Origin: Accumulibacter sp.
GTDB taxonomy: Bacteria > Pseudomonadota > Gammaproteobacteria > Burkholderiales > Rhodocyclaceae
Reading direction: 5' to 3'
Length of the DNA: 64,000 nt
Assembly (NCBI RefSeq): GCF_023806635.1
Contig: NZ_JAMTDQ010000071.1
Coordinates: 1 to 64,000 of the forward strand
This document shows, one piece after another, positions 34,777 to 43,202 of this stretch. Numbering within the stretch: the stretch's first letter is position 1; each line of letters opens with the position of its first letter. The position numbers and the translations under genes were made by a program. Under the pieces are notes generated by a model that saw only the letters and a program-made list of their open reading frames with translations, was not told where the DNA came from and searched no databases.

Positions 34777-36885
34777 CTATGGTGAGCGAGGCGCGACTGC
34801 CGACCCCCGTGCGCCCTCACCAGGTTTCTGGCGTCGTGTTGCGGGCGCTTCGCCACGCACCGCGAAGACCGGCGCCACCGCCGGCCACAGACCGCGTTCG
34901 CTGGCTTGCGCCCCATCGAAGACCAGCCAGCTCTGGCCGCCGTAATGCGGCAACGGCCTCGCCAGCGAGCGCAGCGCTGCCGCATCGCGGGCAGCGACCG
35001 CCAGCAGCGGACCGCTGTCGACGGTCCACACCCGCGCCGAGCCGCGCGTGGCGTTGCCGCCCAGGCTCTGCGCCTGCTGCGGCAGACCATTGGCGAGCAG
35101 CGCGGCATCGACCTCCGCCGGCGTACCGACGATCATCACCGCTTCGCCCGCCGTCAGCGCCGGCCGCAGGTCGCCGACGGCGAGCAGCGCCGCAGGCCGC
35201 TCGAAGAAACGCCCGACGACCGTCGCGGCAGCCTCGCGGAACGCCGCATCGCCGCCGACGACCAGCCAGCGCGGCTGCAGTGCCCCGATCCAGCGACGCA
35301 GGATGAGCGGCAGTTCGGCTTCGTGCAGCCGCCGCCAGGTGCGCGCCTGCGGATCGATGCGGATGCTTGCGGGAGGAAAGTCGAGGTCGAAATCGACCAG
35401 ACGGCGCTCGCCGGTGAGGTCGACCCAGCGCGTGACGCTGTGCGCGCCGCCGCTGATCTCGACCGGCAGTCTGCTCGCCAGCGGCGGGCTCGTCTGGCGC
35501 AAGGTCAGGCGCAGGCGATGGCCCGACGCCGAGCGACTGGCGACGGCGTCTTCGACCGAGAAAGCCGGCAGCTGCCGCGAATCGAGCCACTGCGCGAAGA
35601 CGCCGCGCAGGTCGCCGCCGGCGGCCCGCTCGAAGGCTCGCCGCAGATCGTCCCAGCTCGCGTGGCGAAAGCGGTGTGCCTGCCAGAATTCACGCAACCC
35701 CTGCGCGAATGCCACTGCTCCGATGCGATCACGCAAGGCCAGGAAGAACATCGCTGCCTTGCCATAACCGACCGTCGCCTCGGCGCCATGGCGGCGGCTG
35801 CGGAAGTCGCGCAGTGCCGGCTGCTCGCTGGCCGGCAATGCGGCCGCGTCGCGCAGCCAGGCGAGCCGCATCGCGTGCGCTGCTGCCGCTGAACGCTCCT
35901 CGGCGTAGGCGTAGTCGGCAAGGAAGGTGGTCAGCCCCTCGCTCCAGTTGCCCATGCGGGCATCGACGTAGACGCCGTTGCCCCACCAGTTGTGCAGCAC
36001 CTCGTGGCCGAGCGAGGTGGCGCGGATGAACGGCAGGCGCAGGACATCGACGCCGAGGTAGGTCAGCGTCGGCATGCCGAGACCGGTCGGCAGCGGACTG
36101 GCAACGATCGAGAAGGCGTCGTAGGGGTAGGCGCCGATGAGTCCGCCGTAGCGCTCGAGGTAGCGCGCGCTGTCGGCGAGGTAGCCTTCGGCGAGCCCCG
36201 GCTCGGCGTCGAGTGCAGGCGGGAAATAGGTCCGCAGGCGCAGCGGCGAGACGCCGGCACGCGCCAGGAGACGTTCGCGCACACGCCACGGAGCGGCCAT
36301 CAGGTCGACGCCATCGGTCGGCTGCGCGAACTCGAATTCGGCTTCGTAGCGATCGCCGGCTGCGCGTGGCAAGCGCTCCACCCGCAGGCTGCCGGGGACG
36401 ACGGCGCGTTGCTCGCCGGGCACCGACACGCGCACCCGGTAGCTGAACAGCGCCAGCGGCGGCTGCGGGTACCAGCCGCTGCCCGCGGCGAGGAACGATC
36501 CGGCGGCGGCCGCCATCGGCGGCAGGCGCTGCAGGACCTGACGATGGTCGCGCCCCGTCTCGGTCGCCGGCAGCGTCCCGCCGTAAGCGATGCGCACGCG
36601 GTCGACGCCTGCCAGCGCGGCGATTCGCCAGATGCGCGTGCCGTCGCCACGACTGCCGGCGATGCTCGCCGCGACGGGCTGGCCAGCCGGCGCCCGCACC
36701 GCGCGCACGCTCAACGAATCGTGCAGGGCGAACTGGAAGGTCCGCCCGCCGGGCGGCAGTTCGGCGACCGCCTCGAGCCGCCGCGTCGCCGGTTCGAGCG
36801 TCACCTCCAGATCGAGGTCGGCGGCCGCGCGCGCACCCGGCGCGAGCAGCAGGAGTGCGCCGACAAGCCACGCCCGCGGCATCAT
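34777..36885 (-). CDS. M1-like (gluzincin) metallopeptidase, exported
   Basis: 702 aa with a signal peptide (MMPRAWLVGALLLLAPGARA). The zinc site is HEVLHNWWGN near residue 295 with the third ligand Glu in NWSEGLTTF about 18 residues on, the standard M1 arrangement. The C-terminal ~200 residues are a beta-rich region plus a Rossmann-like segment (RWLVVGGDAAFREAA). No GAMEN motif is evident, so substrate specificity is open. The ATG overlaps the TGA of a truncated chaN-like pseudogene, showing that chaN once preceded it in an operon. Confidence 0.85.
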   Translation of the reverse strand: MMPRAWLVGALLLLAPGARAAADLDLEVTLEPATRRLEAVAELPPGGRTFQFALHDSLSVRAVRAPAGQPVAASIAGSRGDGTRIWRIAALAGVDRVRIAYGGTLPATETGRDHRQVLQRLPPMAAAAGSFLAAGSGWYPQPPLALFSYRVRVSVPGEQRAVVPGSLRVERLPRAAGDRYEAEFEFAQPTDGVDLMAAPWRVRERLLARAGVSPLRLRTYFPPALDAEPGLAEGYLADSARYLERYGGLIGAYPYDAFSIVASPLPTGLGMPTLTYLGVDVLRLPFIRATSLGHEVLHNWWGNGVYVDARMGNWSEGLTTFLADYAYAEERSAAAAHAMRLAWLRDAAALPASEQPALRDFRSRRHGAEATVGYGKAAMFFLALRDRIGAVAFAQGLREFWQAHRFRHASWDDLRRAFERAAGGDLRGVFAQWLDSRQLPAFSVEDAVASRSASGHRLRLTLRQTSPPLASRLPVEISGGAHSVTRWVDLTGERRLVDFDLDFPPASIRIDPQARTWRRLHEAELPLILRRWIGALQPRWLVVGGDAAFREAAATVVGRFFERPAALLAVGDLRPALTAGEAVMIVGTPAEVDAALLANGLPQQAQSLGGNATRGSARVWTVDSGPLLAVAARDAAALRSLARPLPHYGGQSWLVFDGAQASERGLWPAVAPVFAVRGEAPATRRQKPGEGARGSAVAPRSP

Positions 36886-37304
36886 TCCGGCGGCAAGCGG
36901 ACGACGATGTCGTGCATCCTATCGCCGCGTCCGACGCGCAGCGGCAGCCAGGTTCCGGGCGCTACCGCCCGCACCGGCGCGATCACGGCCACTGCCTGGC
37001 CCGCCGGGCAACCGGCGACCTCGAGCAGCCGGTCGCCCGCCATCAGCCCGCTCTTCCCGGCCAGGCTGCCGGCGGTGACCGCCTGCACGCGCACACCGGA
37101 CCTGGCACCGCCGATGTCTCCCACTGCACGCCGAGATCCGGCGGCGGCACTGGCATTGCCGGCTTCGACGGCAGCACGAAAAAGGCGTCGGCAAGGCCCA
37201 TCCGTGTCTCGCGACACGCGTCGGCGAACGCCAGCGGCAGCAGCGTGACGACCGGGCCGACGCCGAGCGCACGCAACCGATGCGCGACGCCATGACCGTG
37301 ACGC
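36864..37304. repeat. Direct repeat copy A (chaN 3' end / M1 peptidase 5' end)
   Basis: About 441 nt aligning at roughly 90% (43 differences in about 431 positions counted by hand) with 42761-43202 in the same orientation. It spans the end of chaN and the first codons of the M1 peptidase. Similarity stops abruptly near 37304/43202 and fades past 36864/42761. The intervening 5.4 kb looks like an insertion into an ancestral chaN-peptidase operon. Confidence 0.85.
36882..37304 (-). pseudogene. Truncated, frameshifted chaN-PDZ remnant
   Basis: Encodes the last ~140 residues of the ChaN-PDZ protein found intact at 42779-43984 (RALGVG..., LPLAFADACRET, then GVRVQAVTAGSLAGKSGLMAGD). One base is missing near 37122 relative to the intact copy, shifting the frame between the two parts. 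The N-terminal two thirds is absent. Its TGA overlaps the M1 peptidase ATG. Confidence 0.85.
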
Positions 37305-37644
37305 CCGTACAGTCGTGGCCTCAATGCCTGCTGGTGCGGAACACGCGCCCTGGTAATGGGCGCACCCCTTCTCCCCGACCTTCAGAAGGATAAAGGACAA
37401 GAAATCCACTGAATCCGGTCGCCAAGCCCGATGGAGGTAAACCAGACTTTCCCACGCGATTCCCAAGTCTGGTGCATGGCATTCCATGAGCATCAAGGAA
37501 TCGATTCGCAAGCGGCTGGTGCTCCGACGGACTTTCAGGGGTCGGAACACCGTCCTGGAAGACCATGCCGGCGAGCAGATCGCTGGCCCGCCGAGGGGTG
37601 CCGGGCACCAGGCGGCGTCGAAACGCCGCCGTGGCGATCCCTTC
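37305..37644. other. Gene-free stretch inside the insertion
   Basis: 340 nt between the chaN remnant and the flgO-like gene stop. Short open frames exist on both strands but none shows a recognisable protein or a ribosome binding site. GC is lower than in the surroundings. I see nothing in it that I can name. Confidence 0.4.
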
Positions 37645-38208
37645 TCAGCGGCCGGTGCTGCGTCCAAGCATCGTGCGGACTTCCTGGTTCGCCGGCAGAA
37701 CGTAGTCGTGGGCGGAGAGGACGGCGTTACTGACCGGCTGGACGATCTTGAGGTTGACGTACACGAAGGAGGCGCCGACGGCGTAGCTGCCGAGGACGAT
37801 GGCCTGCGCCTTGTTGCTGCGGGCGATGTCGCTGATTTCACGGGTGAGGATGAGTTCGCCTTCGCCGCGGCGCATGTAGATGGAGCCGCGCAGCTTGAGT
37901 TCGACCATCTGCCAGCCACGCTGCGAGAAGCGGGCGGAGATCTGCTCGGAGATCATGCGGCCGAGGGTCGATGACTGTTCGAGGGCGTCGATGTTGACGA
38001 CGGTGGCGACAATCAGCGGGCCGCCGGCGGCGGTGCCGCCGAATTGTGCCAGGAGGGCGTCGGCGGCGCGGTAGTTGGTGGCGACGAGTTCGCTGTTCGC
38101 GGCCTGGGCGTAGGTGATCTCGGGAACTGCCTGCCGGGCGCCCTCGGTGGCGCAGCCAACGGCGGCAAGGCTGGCGAGGAGTGCGGCAAGGAGGACGGGC
38201 GATCTCAT
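37645..38208 (-). CDS. FlgO-family outer-membrane lipoprotein
   Basis: 187 aa lipoprotein (lipobox LAAVGC after a short signal). The body has ARFSQRGWQMVELKLR, RRGEGELILTREISDIA and AQAIVLGSYAVGASFVYVNLKIV, matching the FlgO domain. FlgO in Vibrio is an outer-membrane lipoprotein needed for flagellar stability; FlgO-like proteins also occur without flagella, and no flagellar gene is seen here. The ATG overlaps the TGA of the upstream lipoprotein gene (ATGA), so the two are one unit. Confidence 0.8.
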   Translation of the reverse strand: MRSPVLLAALLASLAAVGCATEGARQAVPEITYAQAANSELVATNYRAADALLAQFGGTAAGGPLIVATVVNIDALEQSSTLGRMISEQISARFSQRGWQMVELKLRGSIYMRRGEGELILTREISDIARSNKAQAIVLGSYAVGASFVYVNLKIVQPVSNAVLSAHDYVLPANQEVRTMLGRSTGR

Positions 38209-38984
38209 TGCTCACCTCGAACCGGGACGTTGAAGACCGGCCGCTGCGTGCCTTCTCCCCCGACGGCGACGTTGAAGAGCGGCGGTGCTTCGGTGTAGAG
38301 GCCGGCGTCGCTGTCGGCGGCGTAGTAGACGGCTGCGACGCGGCCGAGGTAGCGCGTGGCGTCGGCGGCCGAGACGGTGACAACTACCTCGGTCTGCGGC
38401 GTCGGGCCGGAGGCGTCTTCGGACTTGGCCCAGCGCCAGGCATCATAGCCACCGAACACGGCGGCGCCGGCGAGGCCGGCCGCGGCCGGGGTAGCGCTGG
38501 CGGCCAGACCATAGACGGCCCAGGCGCCGGCATAGATGGCGGTGGCAGGCACGAACTGGTTTTGCCGGTAGGGCGAGAAACGCACGGTCTGCACGTCGAT
38601 GTCGATGGCGATGGCGGCAGCGCCCGGGCTGTGAGCCACGGCGACTTTGTGACTGACGAGCGCAGTGATGAAGGCGGCGCGGAAGTTCTGCGCGAAGACG
38701 GTCTGCTTGGCCGCCGGACGGACATAGACACGCGGGCAGATGGCGCCCGGATCGGCGCAGGCGACGCCCGGCGCGAGCGACCGCAGGAGTGCCTCGGCGC
38801 TTTTCTCGGCGACGATCGCCCAGTGTGCCGCGGCCTGCAGCTTGGGCTGATAGGATTCGGGGAAGTTGGTTGCCACCGGTGCGGCGCCGTAGGGCGCGGC
38901 GCAAGCGAGCAGCGTGCTGCCGGCGATCATGATCGACGCGACCCGTGCGGTCCGCCGTAAGGTGGTTCTGCGCTGTCCCTCCAT
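38205..38984 (-). CDS. Putative lipoprotein, partner of the FlgO-like protein
   Basis: 259 aa with a lipobox (GSTLLACAAP) after a basic N-terminus. The rest has no recognised domain. It contains AAIAIDIDVQTVRFSP and a short hydrophobic Ala/Gly stretch (TPAAAGLAGAAVFGG) that may be a membrane hairpin. The ATG at 38984 has GGAGGGAACA upstream. It overlaps and precedes the FlgO-like gene. Likely an envelope complex component; function unknown. Confidence 0.75.
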   Translation of the reverse strand: MEGQRRTTLRRTARVASIMIAGSTLLACAAPYGAAPVATNFPESYQPKLQAAAHWAIVAEKSAEALLRSLAPGVACADPGAICPRVYVRPAAKQTVFAQNFRAAFITALVSHKVAVAHSPGAAAIAIDIDVQTVRFSPYRQNQFVPATAIYAGAWAVYGLAASATPAAAGLAGAAVFGGYDAWRWAKSEDASGPTPQTEVVVTVSAADATRYLGRVAAVYYAADSDAGLYTEAPPLFNVAVGGEGTQRPVFNVPVRGEQ

Positions 38985-39140
38985 TGTTCCCTCCGTGTTG
39001 GTTGAGATCGACTGGCGGAGTGTAGGACTAATTGCGCTTGGGTGCATCGGGTCACGGGCCATCTGGCGCGGAAATCCTGGAAATCGAGAAAATTGCGTCC
39101 GACAAGCGCAGGCAGGTCCCGTGACGAACCGCGCGGCGGG

Positions 39141-39257
39141 CGCACACCCGGGGCGAGCGCAGTACCGCAGCAGTCGTTCCAGGACTGGGCGGCCAGGGCC
39201 TTCGATGCGCAGGCTGGCGTTCAGCGAGAAGCCGTCACCATGCGCCCGTCTTGCCAT
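39141..39257 (-). mobile_element. Remnant of an IS91-type (Y2) transposase
   Basis: A minus-strand frame reads ARRAHGDGFSLNASLRIE then LERLLRYCARPGCA. This closely resembles the GGFSLHAxVxI...RxxLERLLRYCARPPFA block of IS91/IS801-family transposases. Only ~40 residues remain; neither the catalytic tyrosines nor the zinc-binding part was found. The remnant lies in 38985-39336, which otherwise holds no gene. Confidence 0.55.
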
Positions 39258-39336
39258 CGTCGGGGCTTGCTCCGGCTCAAGCACACCGCGTCGGGTCAAC
39301 GCGCGCAGTTAGACGGCGGCGGACCCAGGACAGGCG

Positions 39337-40497
39337 TCACCCGCTCCCTGCGGCAGCGAAGTACCTTTCGAGCTCGCGCTGTCCGGCCTGGCCCCGCGCC
39401 TCGAAGCCGAGCAGGTCCGCCATCGGCACGCTGCTGACCCGAATCCCGTTTGCGGACGAAGGGTCCGCCTTGATGACGTACCCGACAGGGGCGCCAGCTT
39501 CCCAGACCAGGACGTAGAGCGGGTCGCCGTGCCTTGCGTAGTCGATTCGCACCTTGCGTGCGAAAAGCCCGGCTGCGCCGTCCCTGCCGTGGATTGCGTT
39601 GTGGACCGATGCGTGGCTGCCAACCTTGCGCCACATCGTCTTGGTGTGAATCGCCCGGTACAGGATCGGGCCGCCGGTCTGCGGCATGAAGCCCTGGACG
39701 TTCCCGGCCACGGGGGCATCTGGCGTCACCCTCGCCGCAACGGCACGTCCGCGCCCCGCTGCCGGCGAATGCTGCTCCTGTGCCGCGACTGGTCGCGATG
39801 CGGCGCCGGGTGCGGCTCCCGGGACCGGGGCAGTGCCCGTGGGCGCTGGCCCGGCAGCGACAGCCTGGGTCGTGCGGGCAGCCTTGACGAGCGTCGGAAA
39901 CCCCGCGTACTCGCTCGCGTGCGACCCCTGGTGATTCGCCATGCCTGGTCGCGTCAGGCAGCCTTTGGGCGTCGCGTAGCTGTCGATCCGACGCATCGGC
40001 GCTTCGTGCCAGCCGATGTTGAACGCCGCGAGCCTCGTGAAGAAGTAAAGGCTGCTGTACGGCAGGTGATCGTGAATCCACCATGCCATCGCAGTCCACG
40101 ACCCACCCTTGTCTACGTGATCCACGAGCCACGGAATGACGATGCAGGCCGTCGCCCCGCGCTTTCCTTGCGCATCGGCATAGTCCCAGATGTGGCCGGC
40201 GTAGTTCGACTCGTTGCTGGCGCAGTTGAGCTTGTTCTCGTTGCCGAACTTGTTGACCAGGGGCGAGCGGTAGGCGGAGCGGATGTGAATGCGTCCGAAC
40301 GTCGCCTGCAGCGGCTCCAGCAGGTGTTCGCAGAGGAGCTTTCCGACAGCGATCGCCTGCTCCGGGTGATCCGGCATGTTGCGCAGCCCGTGCCATGCCG
40401 CGATCTCGCTGTAGAGGAAGTCACGCATGAAGAAGTTCTGTGACAGGCGGACCCGGCCGAGATCCTCGAGTCTGTCGTAGCTGGTGATCGTGCTCAT
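39337..40497 (-). CDS. Peptidase M15-like protein with Pro/Ala linker and extra C-terminal domain
   Basis: 386 aa. Residues ~15-165 look like a peptidase M15A/D-Ala-D-Ala carboxypeptidase-like domain (LSQNFFMRDFLYSEIA, RIHIRSAYRSPLVN, GHIWDYADAQ, WWIHDHLPYSSLYFF). A Pro/Ala-rich linker (about 215-270) leads to a separate C-terminal domain (ILYRAIHTKTMWRKVGSHASVH...) that I do not recognise. No signal peptide. GAGGAAAGGC precedes the ATG. It lies just downstream of a broken trypsin-like gene inside the insertion. The role is unknown; phage-like or cell-wall activity is possible. Confidence 0.65.
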   Translation of the reverse strand: MSTITSYDRLEDLGRVRLSQNFFMRDFLYSEIAAWHGLRNMPDHPEQAIAVGKLLCEHLLEPLQATFGRIHIRSAYRSPLVNKFGNENKLNCASNESNYAGHIWDYADAQGKRGATACIVIPWLVDHVDKGGSWTAMAWWIHDHLPYSSLYFFTRLAAFNIGWHEAPMRRIDSYATPKGCLTRPGMANHQGSHASEYAGFPTLVKAARTTQAVAAGPAPTGTAPVPGAAPGAASRPVAAQEQHSPAAGRGRAVAARVTPDAPVAGNVQGFMPQTGGPILYRAIHTKTMWRKVGSHASVHNAIHGRDGAAGLFARKVRIDYARHGDPLYVLVWEAGAPVGYVIKADPSSANGIRVSSVPMADLLGFEARGQAGQRELERYFAAAGSG

Positions 40498-40507
40498 TTG
40501 CCTTTCC

Positions 40508-40770
40508 TCAAACGAAAGCGATTCGTCTGGTCATGCCGCTCGTCCCCGGCGCCTGGCCGGCCACCTCTGCCAGGCCATCGGGGTCCGTGTGCAGCTCGAT
40601 CCCGATACGGTCGGGGAAATGCTGGCCCGGCGCGTCGTACAGCGCGTGCTGGCGGGTCACCAGGAACAGCCACTCGCCGCGCGCAAGGAAAAAGCCGCTG
40701 GCGTTGGTCCGCCCCCCCGCTTCCCGAAAGTGCAGATGCGCGCCGCGGTGAGAAGTATGGTGTCGATCAC
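40508..40770 (-). pseudogene. Truncated trypsin-like serine peptidase with frameshift at a G7 tract
   Basis: A GTG start at 40770 gives VIDTILLTAARICTFGKR. The protein continues in another frame as GRTNASGFFLARGEWLFLV then TRQHALYDAPGQHFPDRIGI, the hallmark of trypsin-like peptidase_S1C/DUF proteins (N-A-S/T-G-FF...LVT-x-RH). The switch falls at a run of seven C (plus strand 40712-40718). The frame stops after ~87 residues, far short of the ~250 expected, so the Asp and Ser of the triad are missing. Either a decayed gene or one with a phase-variable or mis-sequenced homopolymer. Confidence 0.65.
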
Positions 40771-41139
40771 CGGATGAGGGAGGGTGGGGTCGTTTGACTC
40801 GGTTGTGGTCCTGCCAGCCGCCATTCTGCGTCAAAGTGTGCTCGATCGGTGCCGATTTCAGCTGATCAGCGTTCCTGGCCGGCCGGACGACTGGTTGACG
40901 GTTGACCGACACGCCGGAGAAGGGCCGGTTGGACCGTGTGGAAGCGACTGCCCAGAGGCTCCAAGAGCTTGCAGACAGAACAGCGCAGCGCGGGGTTGGG
41001 TAGCGTTCCGGTTCGGACAAAAGCGAGCAAGACCCGGCAGTGAAAAACGTCTCTGGAGTGTCGGGAAATTTTACACTTGCCCGAACCCGCGATCCACGCC
41101 GCATGCCGAAACCCATACTAGATAAATGGTTACACAAAG
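40771..41139. other. Gene-free stretch upstream of the PEP-CTERM promoter
   Basis: About 370 nt with no recognisable gene on either strand. Together with the promoter and leader it separates the trypsin-like remnant from the PEP-CTERM gene. Enhancer (UAS) sites for a sigma-54 activator would be expected here, but I could not identify an inverted repeat with confidence. Confidence 0.4.
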
Positions 41140-41155
41140 TGGTACGCATCTTGCG
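41140..41155 (+). promoter_or_regulatory. Sigma-54-like promoter of the PEP-CTERM gene
   Basis: TGGTACGCATCTTGCG matches TGGCACG-N4-TTGCW with two deviations (T at position 4; G at the last). The -24 GG and -12 GC and their spacing are intact. Predicted start near 41166 leaves a ~53-nt leader. PEP-CTERM genes in related floc-forming bacteria are known to depend on RpoN with PrsK/PrsR. Confidence 0.65.
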
Positions 41156-41218
41156 TGCGAATTGGGTGCGCGTATCAAAACATTCCAGCGCGCCAATCAC
41201 TTTTTCGGGGGAAAAATC

Positions 41219-41989
41219 ATGTTGCGCAAGCCATTCAACCTCGCCGGGGCCATTGCCCTTTTCGGAGCAGTTGGAATTGCTCACGCCGGTGTCGTCGATC
41301 CTACCAAGTCGGTGGCGGGGAGCACCCAACTGGAGTTGGCGGAGCAATGGGTACAGTGGGCGTTCAGCACGGATGCGGCTTCCAACCCGTTGCTGGACAC
41401 CACCGGGGCGTCCGCGCACGTCAACAATAACGGGCCAGTTTTCTTCGTCGCGGGTAACACCGGCGGAAGTAGCGCACGCACCTTCACGGTGCCAGCAGGC
41501 AAGCCGATCTTCTTTCCCGTCGTTAACGCCTTCGATCTTGAAGTACCAACGGATGGATGCGATGTGCAGTGCGCGTTCAACTTCATTCCCGGCGTTGGCG
41601 GCGCGACCGGTCTTTATGCAAGGCTTGACGGTCAGGATCTGCTCACCTTCCCCAGCTACCGGCAGACGAGCACCGCATTCTTCACGGTGGACTTTCCAGC
41701 CAGTCTCCGCGACGCTTTCGGCTTTCCTCCCCAGTATGTTGGCCTCCTTGACGCCATTACCGACGGTTACTGGGTTGCCGTTGAAGGTCTGACTCCCGGC
41801 CCGCACACCCTGGAGTTTGGCGGCACCATTCCCGAGTTGGCCCCTGGCTACCAGCCATTCACGCTGGCAGTGACCGACACCGTCAATGTTCCAGAGCCGG
41901 GGACGCTGGGTCTGCTGCTACTTGGTGCTGTCGCCGCCTGTGGTCGGCGCCGCTCGGCTGCGACGGATCCCGTCTCCGCCAGAGAATGA
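41219..41989 (+). CDS. PEP-CTERM sorting domain exoprotein
   Basis: 256 aa. Signal peptide (MLRKPFNLAGAIALFGAVGIAHA), a secreted beta-rich body, and a C-terminal PEP-CTERM signal: VPEPGTLGLLLLGAVAAC followed by GRRR. Such proteins are processed by exosortase (EpsH/XrtA) and associate with exopolysaccharide and floc formation. Cys pairs (GCDVQC) may form a disulfide. The start has GGGGGA upstream. Codon use and GC are lower than in neighbours. No exosortase gene is in the window. Confidence 0.9.
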   Translation: MLRKPFNLAGAIALFGAVGIAHAGVVDPTKSVAGSTQLELAEQWVQWAFSTDAASNPLLDTTGASAHVNNNGPVFFVAGNTGGSSARTFTVPAGKPIFFPVVNAFDLEVPTDGCDVQCAFNFIPGVGGATGLYARLDGQDLLTFPSYRQTSTAFFTVDFPASLRDAFGFPPQYVGLLDAITDGYWVAVEGLTPGPHTLEFGGTIPELAPGYQPFTLAVTDTVNVPEPGTLGLLLLGAVAACGRRRSAATDPVSARE

Positions 41990-42760
41990 AAAAACCCGTT
42001 CCCGCCTAGGACCTGCTGAGGTACGAGAGGACGCCGGCCAGCGCTATTCCACCATTCCGCGAAACCGCTCGCCGCGCAGTGCGACGGGCTGGCCACTTTC
42101 CGATTCTTCAAGCAGCCCCATGCTCCAGAGGGTCGGCCGCATGTAGCCGCGGTCGGCCCCCGGAACGAGAATGGGTACGGCAGGTATGGGACCTTGGCCC
42201 GTGGTGAAATTCCTGTGATCAGGCTTTCTCCAGGCCAAAGGCAAAGCCCGTTGGGCGAACGCCGTCCTCACGGCAAGCAGCCAGACGCTGGCCGCACCGC
42301 TCGGCGAGCCGCTCTGAAACAGTTCGGTCGCCGTTTGCCCGCTGACAGGGACCATCGCCGACGATCCACAGCGTGTTGCGCTCGATCGCGAAGACGCAGC
42401 AGCCGCCGCGCCGATCGGCCAGTTCGGTGCAGCGCAGGGGTCTCTGCATTTTGCTGCGCGCGCCATCATCGGGACGGGCGTCCCGAACACCGCGCCCCGT
42501 CATCCAGCGATACCGATCGCCTGCCACGGCGCCTTCGGGCATCAGCCGGAGGCGGGTGTCCGGTGCCTCGCCGGACGGCGAGTCGATGGGCGTCTGCCGT
42601 GGAACTCATGGCTGCCGTGCAGGCTGCCAGCGGTGTCGGCGGCGCCAACCGGTGCCGAGAGCAGAAGGTTTGCCGCGACGCATCCGGGCAGAATCGAGGG
42701 CAAGCCATAAGCCATGCTCACCCCACAACCGGCGTGCATCTACCAGCAGCAATATTCCGG
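41990..42760. other. Gene-poor stretch at the right end of the insertion
   Basis: 771 nt between the PEP-CTERM gene and repeat copy B. Minus-strand open frames of ~107 and ~148 codons (42219-42542 and 42044-42490) are present. Neither has a clear ribosome binding site or a family I recognise; they could be decayed coding sequence. On the minus strand the frame entering from repeat copy B starts MMPRARLAGILLLV, the beginning of a lost M1 peptidase copy, before it diverges. Confidence 0.4.
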
Positions 42761-43202
42761 CAAGCCGCGCCCGCGGCATCATTCCGGCGGCAAGCGGACG
42801 ACGATCTCGAGCGTCGTATCGCCGCGTCCGACGCGCAGCGGCAGCCAGGTGCCGGGCGCGGCCGCCCGCACCCGCGCGATCACGGCCGCTGCCTGGTCTG
42901 CCGGGCGACCGGCGACCTCCAGTAGCCGGTCGCCCGCCATCAGCCCGCTCTTCTCGGCGAGGCTGCCGGCGGTGACGGCCTGCACGCGCACACCGGAACC
43001 GGCGCCGCCGATGTCTTCCAGCTGCACGCCGAGACGAGGCGGCGGCACGGGCAGTGCCGGCTTCGACGGCAGCACGAAGAGGGCATCGGCGAGGCCCGGC
43101 TGCATCTCGCGACACGCGTCGGCGAACGTCAGCGGCAGCAGCGTGGCGACCCGGCCGACACCGAGGGCACGCAACTGATGCGGGACGCCATGACCGTGAC
43201 GC
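42761..43202. repeat. Direct repeat copy B (intact chaN 3' end / start of a lost M1 peptidase)
   Basis: About 442 nt, partner of 36864-37304 at roughly 90% identity with a single 1-nt indel. Here chaN is complete and the peptidase is cut off after its first ~14 codons, the mirror image of copy A. Confidence 0.85.

Noticed and set aside
40508-41806. A 432-codon minus-strand frame spanning the PEP-CTERM gene
   Set aside because: Only its last ~80 codons are real sequence (trypsin-like remnant). The rest is antisense to the PEP-CTERM gene, which has a signal peptide and sorting tail.
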